Assembly: GCF_008831285.2 (NCBI RefSeq) | Contig: NC_045142.1 | Coordinates: 2,485,001-2,549,000, forward strand | DNA: 64,000 nucleotides | Direction of reading: 5' to 3' | From: Nymphaea colorata | Lineage: Eukaryota; Streptophyta; Magnoliopsida; Nymphaeales; Nymphaeaceae | Shown: in pieces, positions 52,501 through 62,231 of the stretch | How the letters are laid out: every line of letters starts with the position of its first letter | How positions within the stretch are numbered: position 1 is the first letter of the stretch | The notes under the pieces: model-generated | Seen by the model: only the letters and a program-made list of their open reading frames with translations | The model's database searches: none | What the model was told of the DNA's origin: nothing | Made by a program: the position numbers and the translations under genes

Positions 52501-55500
52501 CTGTCATAATTTATATATATTAACATAGATTTTTTATGCACCTTTTTCCATTCTATTGAGCCAGGTGAATTTCCTATGGATTGCCCTCTTCATGATAGCC
52601 TTCTGTGCATCCATTATAAGGGGGTGCTTCTAGATGAAGAAAGGACAGTGTTCTATGACACAAGGATTGACAATGATGGTCATCCTTTGGAATTTTGTTC
52701 AGGAGAGGGGCTTGTAAGTAGCTTCTAATTGCTATATAATATTTGTGCCAGTTTTCTCTTCCCAGCCTATGGTTTCATTTTTAATCTTGTTTTCTGTTTA
52801 TGGTTGCGTCTACAAGCATTTCTAGTTATGGAAGTTGGAATAGAAAGTGTTCCTTTTGTGTAAAGGATGCTGGTCCTCTCTTCTGAAATCTATTGCTTCT
52901 TTCTGCTTAGACTGTGTTGAATTAACCATCTTGGGGTGAATGGAAGAAGGATGATTAGATCTTCCATTGTCAAATTGGTGATATTGATAATGATTGATAA
53001 TCTTGAACACTAGAAAATGCAGGAATTATTTCCTTCAATGAAATTGAGAAGGGTCTTTAGCTTGTAAGAACCTGATAATAACTTGTTGGTATGATATTTA
53101 TATGGTGTATCTTGTATATTCTGCAAAGAGCCTGTGGCTTGAACCAAGCCATCAAATTTCTATCTTTTTCTAATCCAAAGAGGGATGAGTATGATTGGCT
53201 ATCCTCAAACATAAAATAAATGTAAAATAAGAAGTTCAATTTTTACTGTTTTCTATGGGGGATGTTGATATGCACAGGTTGCGTCTAGTCCAACATTTCA
53301 CTCAGACAACTGAGCAGGCACATAAATATGTGCTGGTCTAGGTCATCAAATGATATCCTAGGTGGTTTCTTTTCTTGGACTCCATCAGCTCTTTGACATT
53401 TGTTTGTTTGTTTTTGTTTTTTTTTTTTGACTGGCTCTTATTAACTTCATTTTAATTAGGCATAATCCCGTTATCACTATTCTAAATTTGCAATTGGTGA
53501 ATGTTGCTTTCTTTAAGTACTATATATTCCAACAAAGGAAAACTATCTTAACATATGTTCTTATAGTCTTTTTGCTTCTAAACTTTCAATCATCAAGAAT
53601 TCCTCCAGATCTTACAAACCTGTATGCCTTAGTTTTTGCCTGGGAAGCACCTGGACTTATATATGACTAATAAACACCAACAAACAGTGTATCTGCAAAG
53701 TGTTCGGATTTCACTATTCAATCATTATAAAGCATAATTCCATAATTTGTCAAAATTTTAGACATATCATAGGCCATCACAAGCAGGCACACGAACTTGC
53801 AAATATGAGTGGGAGATTGAGTAAATATGCATAATCAAGGTAAAAAAGTAAGTTTCACTCATTAACAATGAGTGTAGGTATGGCTATGTTGCAAAAAAAT
53901 CATGACATGTTTACTGTTGTTGCTTTTATGTTCATATCTGGTGTCTTTTCAACCAAAAGTGATTATCATGCTAGCTATCCTCAATCATTAACAAATAGAG
54001 GAATCATGGTTCAGCTTCCTGACTCTTCATTATTATGATAACAAACGTCTTGACTTTTCATTATCATGCTAGCCAACAAATCATCCATGTGTAGGGTGGT
54101 ACTATTATCACGGTTGTCATTCCTGAATGATTTGCATTTTCTTGTGTATTTTAGGTGCCAGAAGGACTTGAAATGTCTGTTCGCCTAATGCTGCCAGGAG
54201 AGGTAGCTCTTGTCACTTGCCCTCCGGATTATGCATATGATAAATTTAAGAGGTGCAACAATTTTATTTGAAATTACCTCATTATTAATTATTGAGAGAA
54301 TCAATTTGCTAATAATTTCCCTGCAATATATTTGGTCAATTTCACCAATTTATTCTCATGAAACAGACCTGAGAATGTGCCTGAAGGTGCTCATGTTCAA
54401 TGGGAGATCGAGCTCCTTGATTTCAAGAAGCCAAAGGTAATTGATGTGAAATAATTTTTATTGTCCCCTTGTTTCATATATAATGCAACAGCTTTTTAGT
54501 TATATTACGTTGACTTAATGGATCAAATTTCCACTTGCTTCACCTAATCTCTTATCTAATCATCTGAACTCAATATATACAAGAGCAGCATATCATCATC
54601 ATTGAGTTTATGTAAAGGGAAAAAGACGTCTTACCTCAGTGATGTTCTAAAAAAAAACAGTCATATGGAAGTAGGACAACTCTGCACCAAGCTAGCATGC
54701 ATCAACTTTAATATGTCCTAGATATATATGACCTTTACCATCTGCCACTGTGTGATTGCATGCATATAATTTTAGGCATCGTTTGGTTGAATATTTTGAA
54801 AAATCAACTCATTGTTATACCCAAAATTTTGAAAATGCACAATATTATCAACATTTTGGAGCCACCAATTAATGTCAGTAATCTGTTTAAAAATATAAAA
54901 GAAAATGTTCATTCTGATAATATTGCAATATCATTGCAATAATATCACAGCATATTTTTGGATTTTTTGAAAAGGAAGATCCTCCATATATCATATATGA
55001 GTTTTTAAAAGGTAAATCCTCCATATATAAGTCAACTTTGTGCATTCTAGTTTTTTCATCTCTTGTAATTTGAAAAACTATTATGGTGCTAAAAGATCTA
55101 CTATTTCATGGTTATTCTGTTATTTTCTTTATTTTTCAGTCTGTGGAAACTTCCAAAATTTTACAAGAAAAACATTTTGAGAAGAACTTCTGTAGTAGAC
55201 TTTGTTGAGAAATTGCTGAAAAGTGAGACTGATATTGGTGACCATGGTGCAATTATGTCTCATTGACATAGCAACTGCTTATCGTCAAGCTGGAAAATTT
55301 TGTAGAACACTTGTTTTATTCTCAAGGTATTAGGGTTTGAGATTTTCAAGAAAATGTGCTTTCTGATTCTGTTTCTGTCTTGTAGGACTGGACAGGATTA
55401 AATTTCAGCAGCATCATGGAGGAAGCAGAAAAAATAAAAAATACTGTATGTTACAGAACACATGTCCATAGTGGCTACATAGTTGGTATATCTGTTTGCT

Positions 55501-58500
55501 TAAGGGGTTTCCTTTTTCTTTCTTAAAGTTGCACTTTCATAGGTCTCATGATGCCTTTGGATTGTGTAACTTATTATTTTTCCTTATGATAATTTTGTAA
55601 TGCAGAATTGGGAGCATTATGCTGTGTGATGTATGTAGGTTTGAGTCTAACTATAAATATTACACTAAACCAAAAAGTTGCTTGCTTGTTCCAGGGTAAC
55701 AGGCTTTTCAAGGAGGGAAAATTCGAACTAGCTAAGGCAAAATATGAGCAGGTATGCTTTCTTGTCACTTGGAAATTTCTCATGAACTGCAATGTGTGGA
55801 AAGATCTTGGACGCCCTATTGTGTTCACAAGTGATGCATATTGCAGATAAGCTGATAGTTGTCAATTTTCTCGTTGTAGATCTAATTTATTCTCATATCT
55901 GAATTTCAATGACTGTTATGGATGGAAATTTCAAGCTTTTCTTTTCAATATATTCAGATTGACATTCTTTGTGATGATTTTGGATAAACATGGAAGGACT
56001 ACATGATTTTTTTTAAATTGCTTTTTCTGCATAGTCTGTCTGTCTCTTTGTAAAGTAGATGATCAGCAGTGAAACTGATGTTAGCTAAACACGGATGACT
56101 ACTGATATCACTTCTTTGATTCCTTCCCTGAATGTAGTATATCTTGTCTAGGTGATATTTATATACATAAAACTTTCTTAAGCTTGATTTCTTTCTCTGG
56201 CAAAGTTTGCAGATGCTAGGGAATAGGTACGTTGAACATTAGAAAGCATTTTAATAGTTGAGACCAAGAAAATCTCATGAATTTGATAAAAATACTCTTG
56301 AAGTAAACTTATGTAACAAGTGTACTTCAATACTTATAATACATACCTTACGTGGAACTGAAATCTTGACAGCTTTGTACTGATTAAAAATGCTGCCGAT
56401 CTCTAAAACCTTCCAGGTATTATTATAAGTTTACAACATCTTGGTTGACCAAGTAGATGCAGCAAAATTTTAAAAATGGTCTGAAATTAGACAGCGAGAA
56501 CTAATTTAAACACAGTATTTAGTAAATCTAACTGAATGTGATATTTAAATTGGCTTTGGAAACTCAAAATATGGTAAATCGAAGTTCGCTTTGGAATACC
56601 TGATTGGTTTAGTGCTTATTGTTGACCACGATGTTTTTTATTTGAGTTTTCAGAATGCAACTCAATATTAGGAAGCCCCTTTAAATGCTTAGCTCACTAA
56701 GCAGCTTAGAGTGAACTGGATATGTTAAGGGTATGGACTATATTTTAATAACTTATTTATTGACACATACAAATTAGAGGCTGACTTTACCATTAATGAA
56801 TATTAGGATGTTCCATTGTCTTCTGGTGTGGAAAAATGGAAATGTTTCCGCACTCAATGAAGTTGAACTTATCACCATGATGAGCATTGGTTGTAAGTGG
56901 TCCATCCATGGTTGGCAAACTCATGACTCCCTTGGTTTGAATTAGTTGGTTGACTTGTTTCCGGAGATGGGTTCTCATTTCTTTTATTTAAACATATAAA
57001 AAATGTCAGAGAATATTACAATGGTGTAGAACTAGGGGAAATGACTAAAGTACAAATTTTATGCCAACAAAACTACATGTACTCCATCCTCTCCTGGGAG
57101 AGTGACAGCTGATGATGTCTCTTTTCTTGCTACTACAGAAATGCAGTTTCACCACCGTGGAGTTTGAAACCCATTTCAACTCTTATTGTTTGTTCTAATA
57201 TCAATTTTTTGTCTCCTGTGCAGGTTCTTCGTGAATTTAACCATGTTAATCCGCAGGATGATGAGGAAGGGAAAATTTATTTGAATTTTAGAGTAAGAAC
57301 TATTGCTGCATTCCTGCTTTAATATATAGATGTGCTTCTTTGGTGCCACAGTCAAGGCCTGGGGAATCACCATTGCTTTTAGATGCTGAATTTGCGGATT
57401 GCTGCCCATAGTTCCAGACACGGGTGGTACTGATGTCTGATTTGCTGGGCATCTAATTTGTAGCAATCATTTTTAAACCACCACATTCCCGTTAAATTAG
57501 CTTAGACTTAGAGCATCATTATGTTGGTGGAACTTAGAGCATCATTATGTTGGTGGATGACTTTATGGAGACACTCGGGGACTTTACTCAATCTCTGGGT
57601 TATATTTGGTAGTCTAATTCAATTGCTGTGGTTGGTTTTCCCTTATTCTCATTAAAAGGTTCACCTATGTCACATGAACTCGCTTGAAACCGTGTCGTAC
57701 CTTTGCTGATGGGGCTGGACATAGCTGTAGGTACAGGACATGGAAAAGTGATATTTGGTATCGGTAAAATTTTTGAGTAGTTCATATTTTATGAATATAA
57801 GTAATGAATATATGTGTTTGCAAATACACACCTGTGTCCCTGAGGCCTGAACCCACACCCATTAATATAGAGGTTCACCATAAGAATGAATCTGCCCATT
57901 TGTCACCTGGGATAATCGAAGATAATGATCTTTTCATCTGTTTTCTCTCTAGATGCATTCTGCTTGTAATATTTTTCTGGATTTGGGATACGCAACTGAC
58001 ATGTTTCAGGTGCACCTTCTAGAACTCATTGCATTTAAATGTGGCTGCATGCTACCAGAAGCTGGGTGATTGCAGAAAATCTATAGAAACATGCAATAAG
58101 GTACGCTGTGATTTTTTTTGACATATACATGGACTGCAAAGTGAGTTGTATCTAACGTATAATCTTGGAAACTGGCACAATTTAGTGGGTAATCAGGTAT
58201 CAAAACTTGGTGACTGCATTTCTCATTCTCTATCATTGCCTTTGCAGTAAATTCTTTTTTCCCTGCTATGGGTTAACCTCTTTCTTTGTGCTCCTTTTGC
58301 TCCATCAACCTCTTGGTGCCTCATCACTCTTGGATATTCGTTGTTATTTCCTATCAATTCTGATATTTAATTTTTTTTGCTGCTTTTGTGGACATGCTTG
58401 GGTTCCCATTTACTGTTCATTTCATGGCATTCTGTGCCCATTAGTAGTAATGCCATTGTGGTATCTTGGTCATGAGGCTTGTAAAAGATGCGCATGGGCG

Positions 58501-59201
58501 GTTCAAAGAAATGTTGTGGTGCTTAGTTTCAAATGTCAATTACATGTTCAATTTGCAGGTTTTGGACTCAAGTCCTGCCCATGTTAAAGCTTTGTATCGC
58601 CGTGGCATTGCCTATATGTCAGCTGGAGATTTTGATGAAGCAAGAAGTGACTTTGAAATGGTAAGCTTCTCTACTAGAAAAATGAGTTCCATCTAGGCGC
58701 AACTTTTGAGCATTAGTTTCATGGGATAATCTCATCCTGAGCTTGGCATGTTTTCACTCGTGTTTTAGATGATAAAGGTTGATAAATCTTCAGAGCCTGA
58801 TGCCACATCCGCTCTTTCAAAATTGAGACAAAAGGAAAAGGTTTATAAACACTACTATCCTTTTTAGTCTGAATCTGCCTTTTAACGTGGAGTTTCCCAT
58901 TGGGGCCATAATGCAATAAAATTTCGGCTGATCCAAGCAGGAGGTTGAAAATATGGCAAAGAAACAGTTTAAGGGGCTTTTTGACAAAAAACCGGGAGAA
59001 ATTGCTGAAGTTGGAAGTGATCCAATTGGAGACGACAGCATTTTGGAGACTACAAACGGTGAAGCTGCAGATATGCAGTCTGAAACGGATGAAGCAGGTT
59101 CAGATAGGGAAGCTGCTCCAGAAGGACTCTTTGCAAGATATTGGTATGTCGGAAGGAGAATTGCAACTTCTCTAGGGCTTGGTAGGTGTTCAATTCTGTA
59201 A
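37516..59201 (+). CDS. PAS1: PASTICCINO1-like multidomain FKBP/TPR immunophilin (20 exons, 618 aa)
   Basis: Exons: 37516-37589, 38585-38669, 39073-39142, 40421-40518, 41166-41288, 41696-41728, 42779-42837, 43772-43856, 43967-44122, 46212-46269, 52565-52713, 54155-54252, 54367-54436, 55386-55445, 55695-55751, 57224-57292, 58023-58100, 58559-58660, 58769-58840, 58941-59201. They join into one 618-residue frame. Three FKBP domains (about 40-150, 165-262, 285-387) precede a TPR region (about 405-535) with TGNRLFKEGKFELAKAKYE and VKALYRRGIAYMSAGDFDEA. Then comes a basic C-terminus ending RCSIL. Arabidopsis PAS1 (At3g54010, about 635 aa) restrains cell division, responds to cytokinin and supports very-long-chain fatty acid synthesis at the ER. 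Intron 9 is GC-AG, intron 10 carries a Copia element, and a hAT-like element follows the stop. No coding damage is seen. Confidence 0.93.
39404..39431. repeat. (TA)n microsatellite in PAS1 intron 3
   Basis: About 14 uninterrupted TA units between exons 3 and 4 of the PAS1-like gene. Confidence 0.9.
44123..46211 (+). other. GC-AG intron (PAS1 intron 9)
   Basis: Exon 9 ends CAG and the intron begins GCAAGC, the usual consensus for GC donors. The intron ends TTACAG before GTGCGAGACATG. No nearby GT donor keeps the conserved junction IIQ-VRDMLGDG in frame, and reading on from the exon gives unrelated residues. Confidence 0.8.
46517..46521. repeat. Target site duplication of the Copia element, left copy
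   Basis: ACTTG directly precedes the left LTR and is repeated at 51597-51601 directly after the right LTR. Five bases is the usual Copia target duplication length. Confidence 0.93.
46522..46796 (-). repeat. 3' LTR of the Copia element
   Basis: 275 bases, identical to 51322-51596 except C/T at 46596 (51396) and G/T at 46681 (51481). It contains a 26-bp palindrome (46758-46783). A TTATAT stretch on the minus strand could serve as the TATA box. The stop codon of gag-pol lies in its first six bases. Confidence 0.97.
46791..51101 (-). CDS. Copia gag-pol polyprotein (1436 aa, intact frame)
   Basis: The first ATG is at 51101 (MDQPTPSLLS); the frame is open 25 codons further up without an ATG. Gag covers about 1-310, with a CX2CX4HX4C zinc knuckle at 290-303. 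Protease has WYVDSGAAAH (D361). The GAG-pre-integrase zinc region has H505, H510, C539 and C545. Integrase has the D569, D632, E668 triad and HTPQQNGIAERKHRH. Reverse transcriptase has YQLDVKNAF (D1026) and YVDD (1111-1114). RNase H has YTDADWAG (D1280), STEAEYRAM and CDNQSA. No stop or frameshift is present and the key catalytic residues are visible, so it may still be functional. The last Cys codon and the TAG stop lie inside the LTR. Confidence 0.97.
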   Translation of the reverse strand: MDQPTPSLLSSSFLSQLISQKLNHSNYLTWKRQIVPFIKSHRLYGHIDGTTPAPPIYIDREVKKTVVGDQAAGAAAMSEIRFEYETITENNPEYEAWLAHDQSLVAYITSTLSEEVLGGIDDDLTALELWSTLATTYSQVSEARFLQLRRQFQDIKRGTRTVLEYLNEIKSVSDQLAAIGHPVSDKDKVQQALSGLGTDFDIFCTALEVLPILPSFEDLKAKLFQHEPSRVQRQNLIPSNSHNVLITGTHALQGNRTRTWIPQAGMGRGILPTPQGMNTTSATSRRVPTCFYCNKRGHVKSECWHNPQNKNNQIRRENKAAAGSASSSSGSNVSADVQQLLMTALSKLHLKQNEQGEWYVDSGAAAHVTGDAGNLSSALPYLDKGSVVTGDGSHHTISHIGNVQISMGSSSIPLKNVLVVPSVQKNIISVSKLIDDTQSSVEFTPSSVYVKDARTKKTFAEGTRKGDMYVLEGAPQMSKSHPSDSCFPSHSEVNVTEYNKPSIWHGRLAHCSQSFVRSLVADGLLDKSSLSSVSESSMCSSSHICKSHALPFQLINKRAPKVFDTIYSDVWGPAPVPSSSGSRYYVIFVDSYSRYTWIHFMKHKSEVFRLFTQFYALVQNKYSSNIVHFQCDGGGEFISNEFTEYLLDNGITRQISCPHTPQQNGIAERKHRHIVESALSMMHETDLPMTLWTEAFHTAVHVINRLPLALLDGKSPFFLLHQEQPRYEELRVFGCVCYVHVDVSLRNKFQDRVVLCRFIGYAENYKGYRCYNPKTGRVHISRHVVFDENRLQDPKATSVTLKDKNEVYDTWLHAEILRQGAAMLTEHNEQVVNEPETSVSSSLSSTTSLDSMPSSSQPSEPPMHNRFSGLVYSRRSVPTTVPRQSQRVRHPIDRWVSYNNFSLDFQLFMTEVSKKVEPTSYHNASKEKCWVDAMNEEMAALHECQTWQIVPRPADKNVVGSKWVYKLKYKPDGSIDRYKARLVARGFTQQYGEDYDETFSPVIKMGTIRVIISLAVSYGWPLYQLDVKNAFLHGILKEEVYMEQPPGYTTHDSQKWVCKLHKSLYGLKQASRSWFDRFSHHIQQIGFLRSSLDHSLFIYRTGEATTWLLIYVDDIVITGNSSSHISYVKGMLKQEFKMKDLGELRYFLGVELDRTNDSLTLTQHKYTLDVLDRAGMTNCKPITTPSVLNTKLTASDGTAAYSNPTFYRSIVGMLQYLTFTRPDIVYAVNQISQFMHAPTEGHMDAAKRILRYLKATLGDGLVYTKCSNVSLGHSIYTYTDADWAGDPDDRRSVSGFCLFLDSNLICWSSKKQRAVARSSTEAEYRAMAAGTAEASWLRHLLGELNLPIVRSSLLCDNQSAIKIAFNPILHNRTKHIEIDQHFIRQKVEEAEILPTYISTNEQIADLLTKCLTGQHFWDLKNKLCMIKSHAQLEGSC
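46798..46805 (-). other. Polypurine tract of the Copia element
   Basis: GAGGGGAG on the element's strand, one base from the 3' LTR, is the expected plus-strand DNA primer site. It also codes for the last residues of the polyprotein. Confidence 0.85.
51108..51266 (-). repeat. Repeated TTAGGGCA words in the Copia leader
   Basis: Between the primer binding site and the gag start, TTAGGGC(A/T) occurs eight times in about 160 bases at irregular spacing (plus-strand reading), often preceded by GA or AA. It is a diverged short repeat in the untranslated leader. Confidence 0.8.
51310..51321 (-). other. Primer binding site of the Copia element
   Basis: On the element's strand, TGGTATCAGAGC directly follows the 5' LTR. 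It is complementary to the 3' end of plant initiator methionine tRNA, the usual primer for plant Copia elements. Confidence 0.95.
51322..51596 (-). repeat. 5' LTR of the Copia element
   Basis: 275 bases, partner of 46522-46796 with two differences. It carries the same 26-bp palindrome (51558-51583). It begins TG and ends CA on its own strand. Confidence 0.97.
51597..51601. repeat. Target site duplication of the Copia element, right copy
   Basis: ACTTG, identical to 46517-46521. Confidence 0.93.
52053..52453. repeat. Diverged tandem repeat, three units
   Basis: Three related units start near 52053, 52260 and 52341. They share words such as TTCAATTA-CA-CA-ATGG, GTAAACTTGTATT, GATGTACA, GATGTTCTA and AAACTTGGA. 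Units 1 and 3 end with CTCTGCTTTATCATTTCATT. The array lies in PAS1 intron 10 beside the Copia element and is clearly older than it. Confidence 0.7.
57506..57557. repeat. 26-bp tandem duplication
   Basis: ACTTAGAGCATCATTATGTT plus GGTGGA occurs twice without a gap in PAS1 intron 16. The copies are identical, suggesting a recent event. Confidence 0.92.
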
Positions 59202-59203
59202 AC
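59196..59203. repeat. hAT target duplication, left copy, containing the PAS1 stop codon
   Basis: CTGTAAAC includes the last Leu codon (CTG) and the TAA stop of the PAS1-like gene. It is repeated exactly at 59493-59500 after the inserted element. Confidence 0.88.
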
Positions 59204-59492
59204 CAGTGTTGTTAGCCTCGGTTTTAATACCGTTTTGGTCTGCTGGCCCTTATGGCGTTAGCCGACATGCATGGGCCTGCGTCGGGCTATTTTCATTTTA
59301 CTTATTTAGAAAATAGTTAATAAATAATTTAAAATATTCAATAAATAAAAAAATTGTTGTGTAAGATGCATACTGGGCAGGATTTTTTGTTTTTATGGCC
59401 GATACCATGTGTATCAGACTATCAGCTGAAAACAGCTTACACGATGCGTATCAGCCAGTATGGCCGATACGACATAAATGTTGTCAACATTA
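59204..59492. mobile_element. 289-bp non-autonomous hAT-like element
   Basis: The ends CAGTGTTG and, inverted, TAATGTTG both fit the hAT terminal pattern YARNG. Exact 8-bp direct repeats (CTGTAAAC) flank it, the hAT hallmark. The interior is non-coding, with words such as GGCCGATAC and GCGTATCAGCC near the right end. It lies two bases beyond the PAS1 stop codon, so it forms the start of the 3' UTR. The terminal repeats are short and diverged. Confidence 0.82.
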
Positions 59493-59500
59493 CTGTAAAC
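59493..59500. repeat. hAT target duplication, right copy
   Basis: CTGTAAAC, identical to 59196-59203. The ancestral 3' UTR probably continued from here (ACTATGTAATTTTC). Confidence 0.88.
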
Positions 59501-61073
59501 ACTATGTAATTTTCAGTTTTCTTTAATAGGCCACTGTTTAACTAAGTTAGACCTTTATATGAGAGAAACACTGTCTTGGCCCTTTCTGTTTCTTGTACTC
59601 TCTATTTTCTTTTTCCGAACTGAGGGCTACAAGTGAGTACTTGTAATTTACCTTCTGCCTGAAAAAGGATCAAACGCGTTTTGTAACACAGGAGGAAATG
59701 TGATATAGAAAATTCCTGATGGTGTACCGCCTTGCATTTGTGACTTGTTTCTACCGCTTCGAACAAACGCTATATGGCCGTCTTGGCTTGGCATTCATCG
59801 ATGTTCCAGTTCAGGCATTGATTTGTGAAGCAGATAGAATGGAGCCTCTGTTCTCGTTTATGAACATGGTTAAAGAACAGGTGAAACTGTTCTTGTTAAT
59901 TTTTCGCAAGGGAAACCTTACATTGGAATAAGTAGGGTTTCATTGATGCAGCACAATCTACGAACCAGGTCCTCGGACAACCAGAAACAAATAAGGGAAT
60001 AAAACAAGGTATTCTTGATCATGCTATAGAGGCAAGGAAGTCCACCATTTGTACTCGTAAGGCTGGTTTTGCAACACAAAGATGCAGAAACCTTTCCGAA
60101 TCGTTATAGACGCGCAAGCTTTTTCTTTATTTCTTTTCTCTTTGATATATTTTTTTTGTCAGAGGTACGTATTTATTCGTCCTATAATATCTAAAGGTCT
60201 GGTCCTGAATGTCAAATCCAAAGGGAATTAATATTTGATTCAGAGTTTAGACAGCATGCAAGTGATTTGCTTCAAGCATTGAATCTGAAGCCCTTCATTA
60301 TCAAGGATTAAGTGGCTCATTTGAAGGAGTAGTTGACATAGAGACACCTCATCAACTATACATCCACTGTTCATCTTTGTGATAGGATTTCCTCTTGTCG
60401 AGGAAGTCTCCAGAATGAGATTTGCTAATTTGAATGTTAACAAATTCTTAGGTTTTTCCTTGGATTTCGATTTTGATTTTGGTGGTTACAGTGACCAACC
60501 TATGTAATTGTTGCAGTTGAGAAAGCAGCGAGATGGGAACCAAATTCTTTGTTGATTCCTTGAGTCTGGTCACTGCTTGAGAAATATGAGATTTTAAAGT
60601 ACCATGTTTCCCAATTAAGCGTAAAAACTAAAAAGAGTAATTCCATTTACCATTAAACGACTTCCATTTTCTTCTGTCAAAGAACAGGTATTTGTGAAAT
60701 GGTTCGTTGACCGAGGCAGTTAAATATAAACCTTCAAACATGAGCATGTTTTCCGCATAAGGTTATTTATCAGGCGTACTCTTGTGAACCTTCCACTTCA
60801 CTGCGGTGCAGCCATGGAGAGTGGCAGTTGGAGTCTTGGGGGAAAAGTGAGTACACACCATGGGAGATTGAGAGTTAGCCGGCAGACAAATGTGAGCGGA
60901 ATTCTTTAAAGCAGTATGATTATGAAAATAAGATTATAGAAAGATTGCTGATGTCCATATAATGCTGGTAAACTTCTAATTACTACAAAATTAACAAAGT
61001 CCACGCATCGGCCTTTGGCCGAATTAATCACTTTTTCTTTCAATTGGATACTCATTTTCTAAACATCCTTCTC
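59501..61073. other. PAS1 3' flank and intergenic DNA
   Basis: It should contain the remainder of the PAS1 3' UTR. I see no coding region. Open frames such as 59719-59931 are short and unlike any family. Confidence 0.45.
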
Positions 61074-61352
61074 TCAGATTGTCCGTTTCCTGAAATTTTC
61101 TGAAAAGTCAAGAACCAAGAAACGTTCAAGTATACATACGTTGCCTGGTTTCTCGAGAACGGTGTTTTTTTTCCTTCCCCTTAAGGAGCCATATTCAACA
61201 ACAGCGGTCAGTCTCTCTTCTTCTCCACTTGGCATCAGCTGCAGTTCATTCGAGATTGTACTACCTTCTTCTGTGTAGTACGACTCCCTCACCGCCTCCT
61301 TACCTGTTCTGAAAAAGTTGGCTGCTAGTGTGGACAGCGGAGAACTTTCACC
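61074..61352 (-). CDS. Possible terminal exon of an unidentified gene
   Basis: On the minus strand a good 3' splice site (CAACATTCAG) ends at 61353, followed by 92 open codons to a stop. The first part looks protein-like: GESSPLSTLAANFF, RTGKEAVRESYYTEEGS and MPSGEEERLTAVVEYGSLR. The last 25 residues look less so. I do not recognise a family. No upstream exon is evident between here and the copper transporter gene at 61767. It could be a partial pseudogene, the end of a gene enclosing the transporter, or a chance frame. Confidence 0.3.
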   Translation of the reverse strand, partial: GESSPLSTLAANFFRTGKEAVRESYYTEEGSTISNELQLMPSGEEERLTAVVEYGSLRGRKKNTVLEKPGNVCILERFLVLDFSENFRKRTI

Positions 61353-61766
61353 CTGAATGTTGCAGACATTTTATTTGAAAATTATATTTCAAATCAACAA
61401 TTTATTGAATCATGGAACCCATAGAACAGCTATTCCAAATTTCCAGGTCAAAGCCACATGTCTGACACGCAAAAGCTGCTCATTAGAAACAAAAAGAGGT
61501 GCTCCTTTTCCTGCAATATTTGTCTCTTGACTCTCATGAACGAATATCAGAACCACAAAAGCTCAAGAAAAGACCCTTTGTTTCTCCATTTCTTTAGCAG
61601 ATTCTTGCTTCAAATTAGAACAACAAGATTGTTCTCTCACATTATCAATTACGTATACAGTAAAAGGAAGCAAGTTAAATAGTTTGCTAAAATTTGATGG
61701 GAGCATAACCAACATTAAAGAGACACAAAGGAGAGGTATGGCTTCCGGGCACATACAATTACATAT

Positions 61767-62231
61767 CTAAGGTTCTTCTGAGCACTCATTTTTATATTCT
61801 ACATAATTTCGCTTCTTCCCTTCAAAAACTCTGCTCCCAAATAGCAAGAATCCCAGGGCGTGGCCGGCGACGGCAACCAACAGGATGCCCACATTGAAAG
61901 ACATAACCGCCAACATCACCAAGTAGGCCAAACCCATCCTCAGCGTGTAGGCAAGCGTCTGCAGCAGCCCTGCAGCTACCCCTCCGCCGGCCGGCCGGGC
62001 CAATCGGCAGGCAGTCAGCCACTCTACAAGGAGAGCAGTTAAAAACACAAGGACCAACGAGAGGGCGTACATGCCCGGCCTCGTTCCCGGCCACCCATCA
62101 AACAATACTTCAGCATCCTTCCCCCAGAAGAAAGTCATGTGCATCATCATCTTGTCCTGCTGCTGCATCTGCATACCACGCCCAGTGCTTGGCGCCATTG
62201 CCATTCCCTCCATCTCCGCCCCTTTCTCCAT
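61767..62231 (-). CDS. COPT: COPT/CTR-family copper transporter (154 aa)
   Basis: A single-exon gene for a high-affinity Cu(I) importer that works as a trimer, at the plasma membrane or an internal membrane. The N-terminus is rich in Met (M7, M10, M12, M20, M22 and MMMHM at 28-32), then comes FFWGKDAEVLFDGWPG. Three membrane segments lie at about 54-74, 97-115 and 116-133. Segment 2 has the MxxxM filter motif (M106, M110) and segment 3 has GxxxG (G123, G127). The short tail has one Cys (C150) rather than the CC or CxC pair of some relatives. Start: the first ATG, just before the Met-rich domain. Length is normal for plant COPT1/2/6-type proteins. Which paralogue it is cannot be told by eye. 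Confidence 0.93.
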   Translation of the reverse strand: MEKGAEMEGMAMAPSTGRGMQMQQQDKMMMHMTFFWGKDAEVLFDGWPGTRPGMYALSLVLVFLTALLVEWLTACRLARPAGGGVAAGLLQTLAYTLRMGLAYLVMLAVMSFNVGILLVAVAGHALGFLLFGSRVFEGKKRNYVEYKNECSEEP

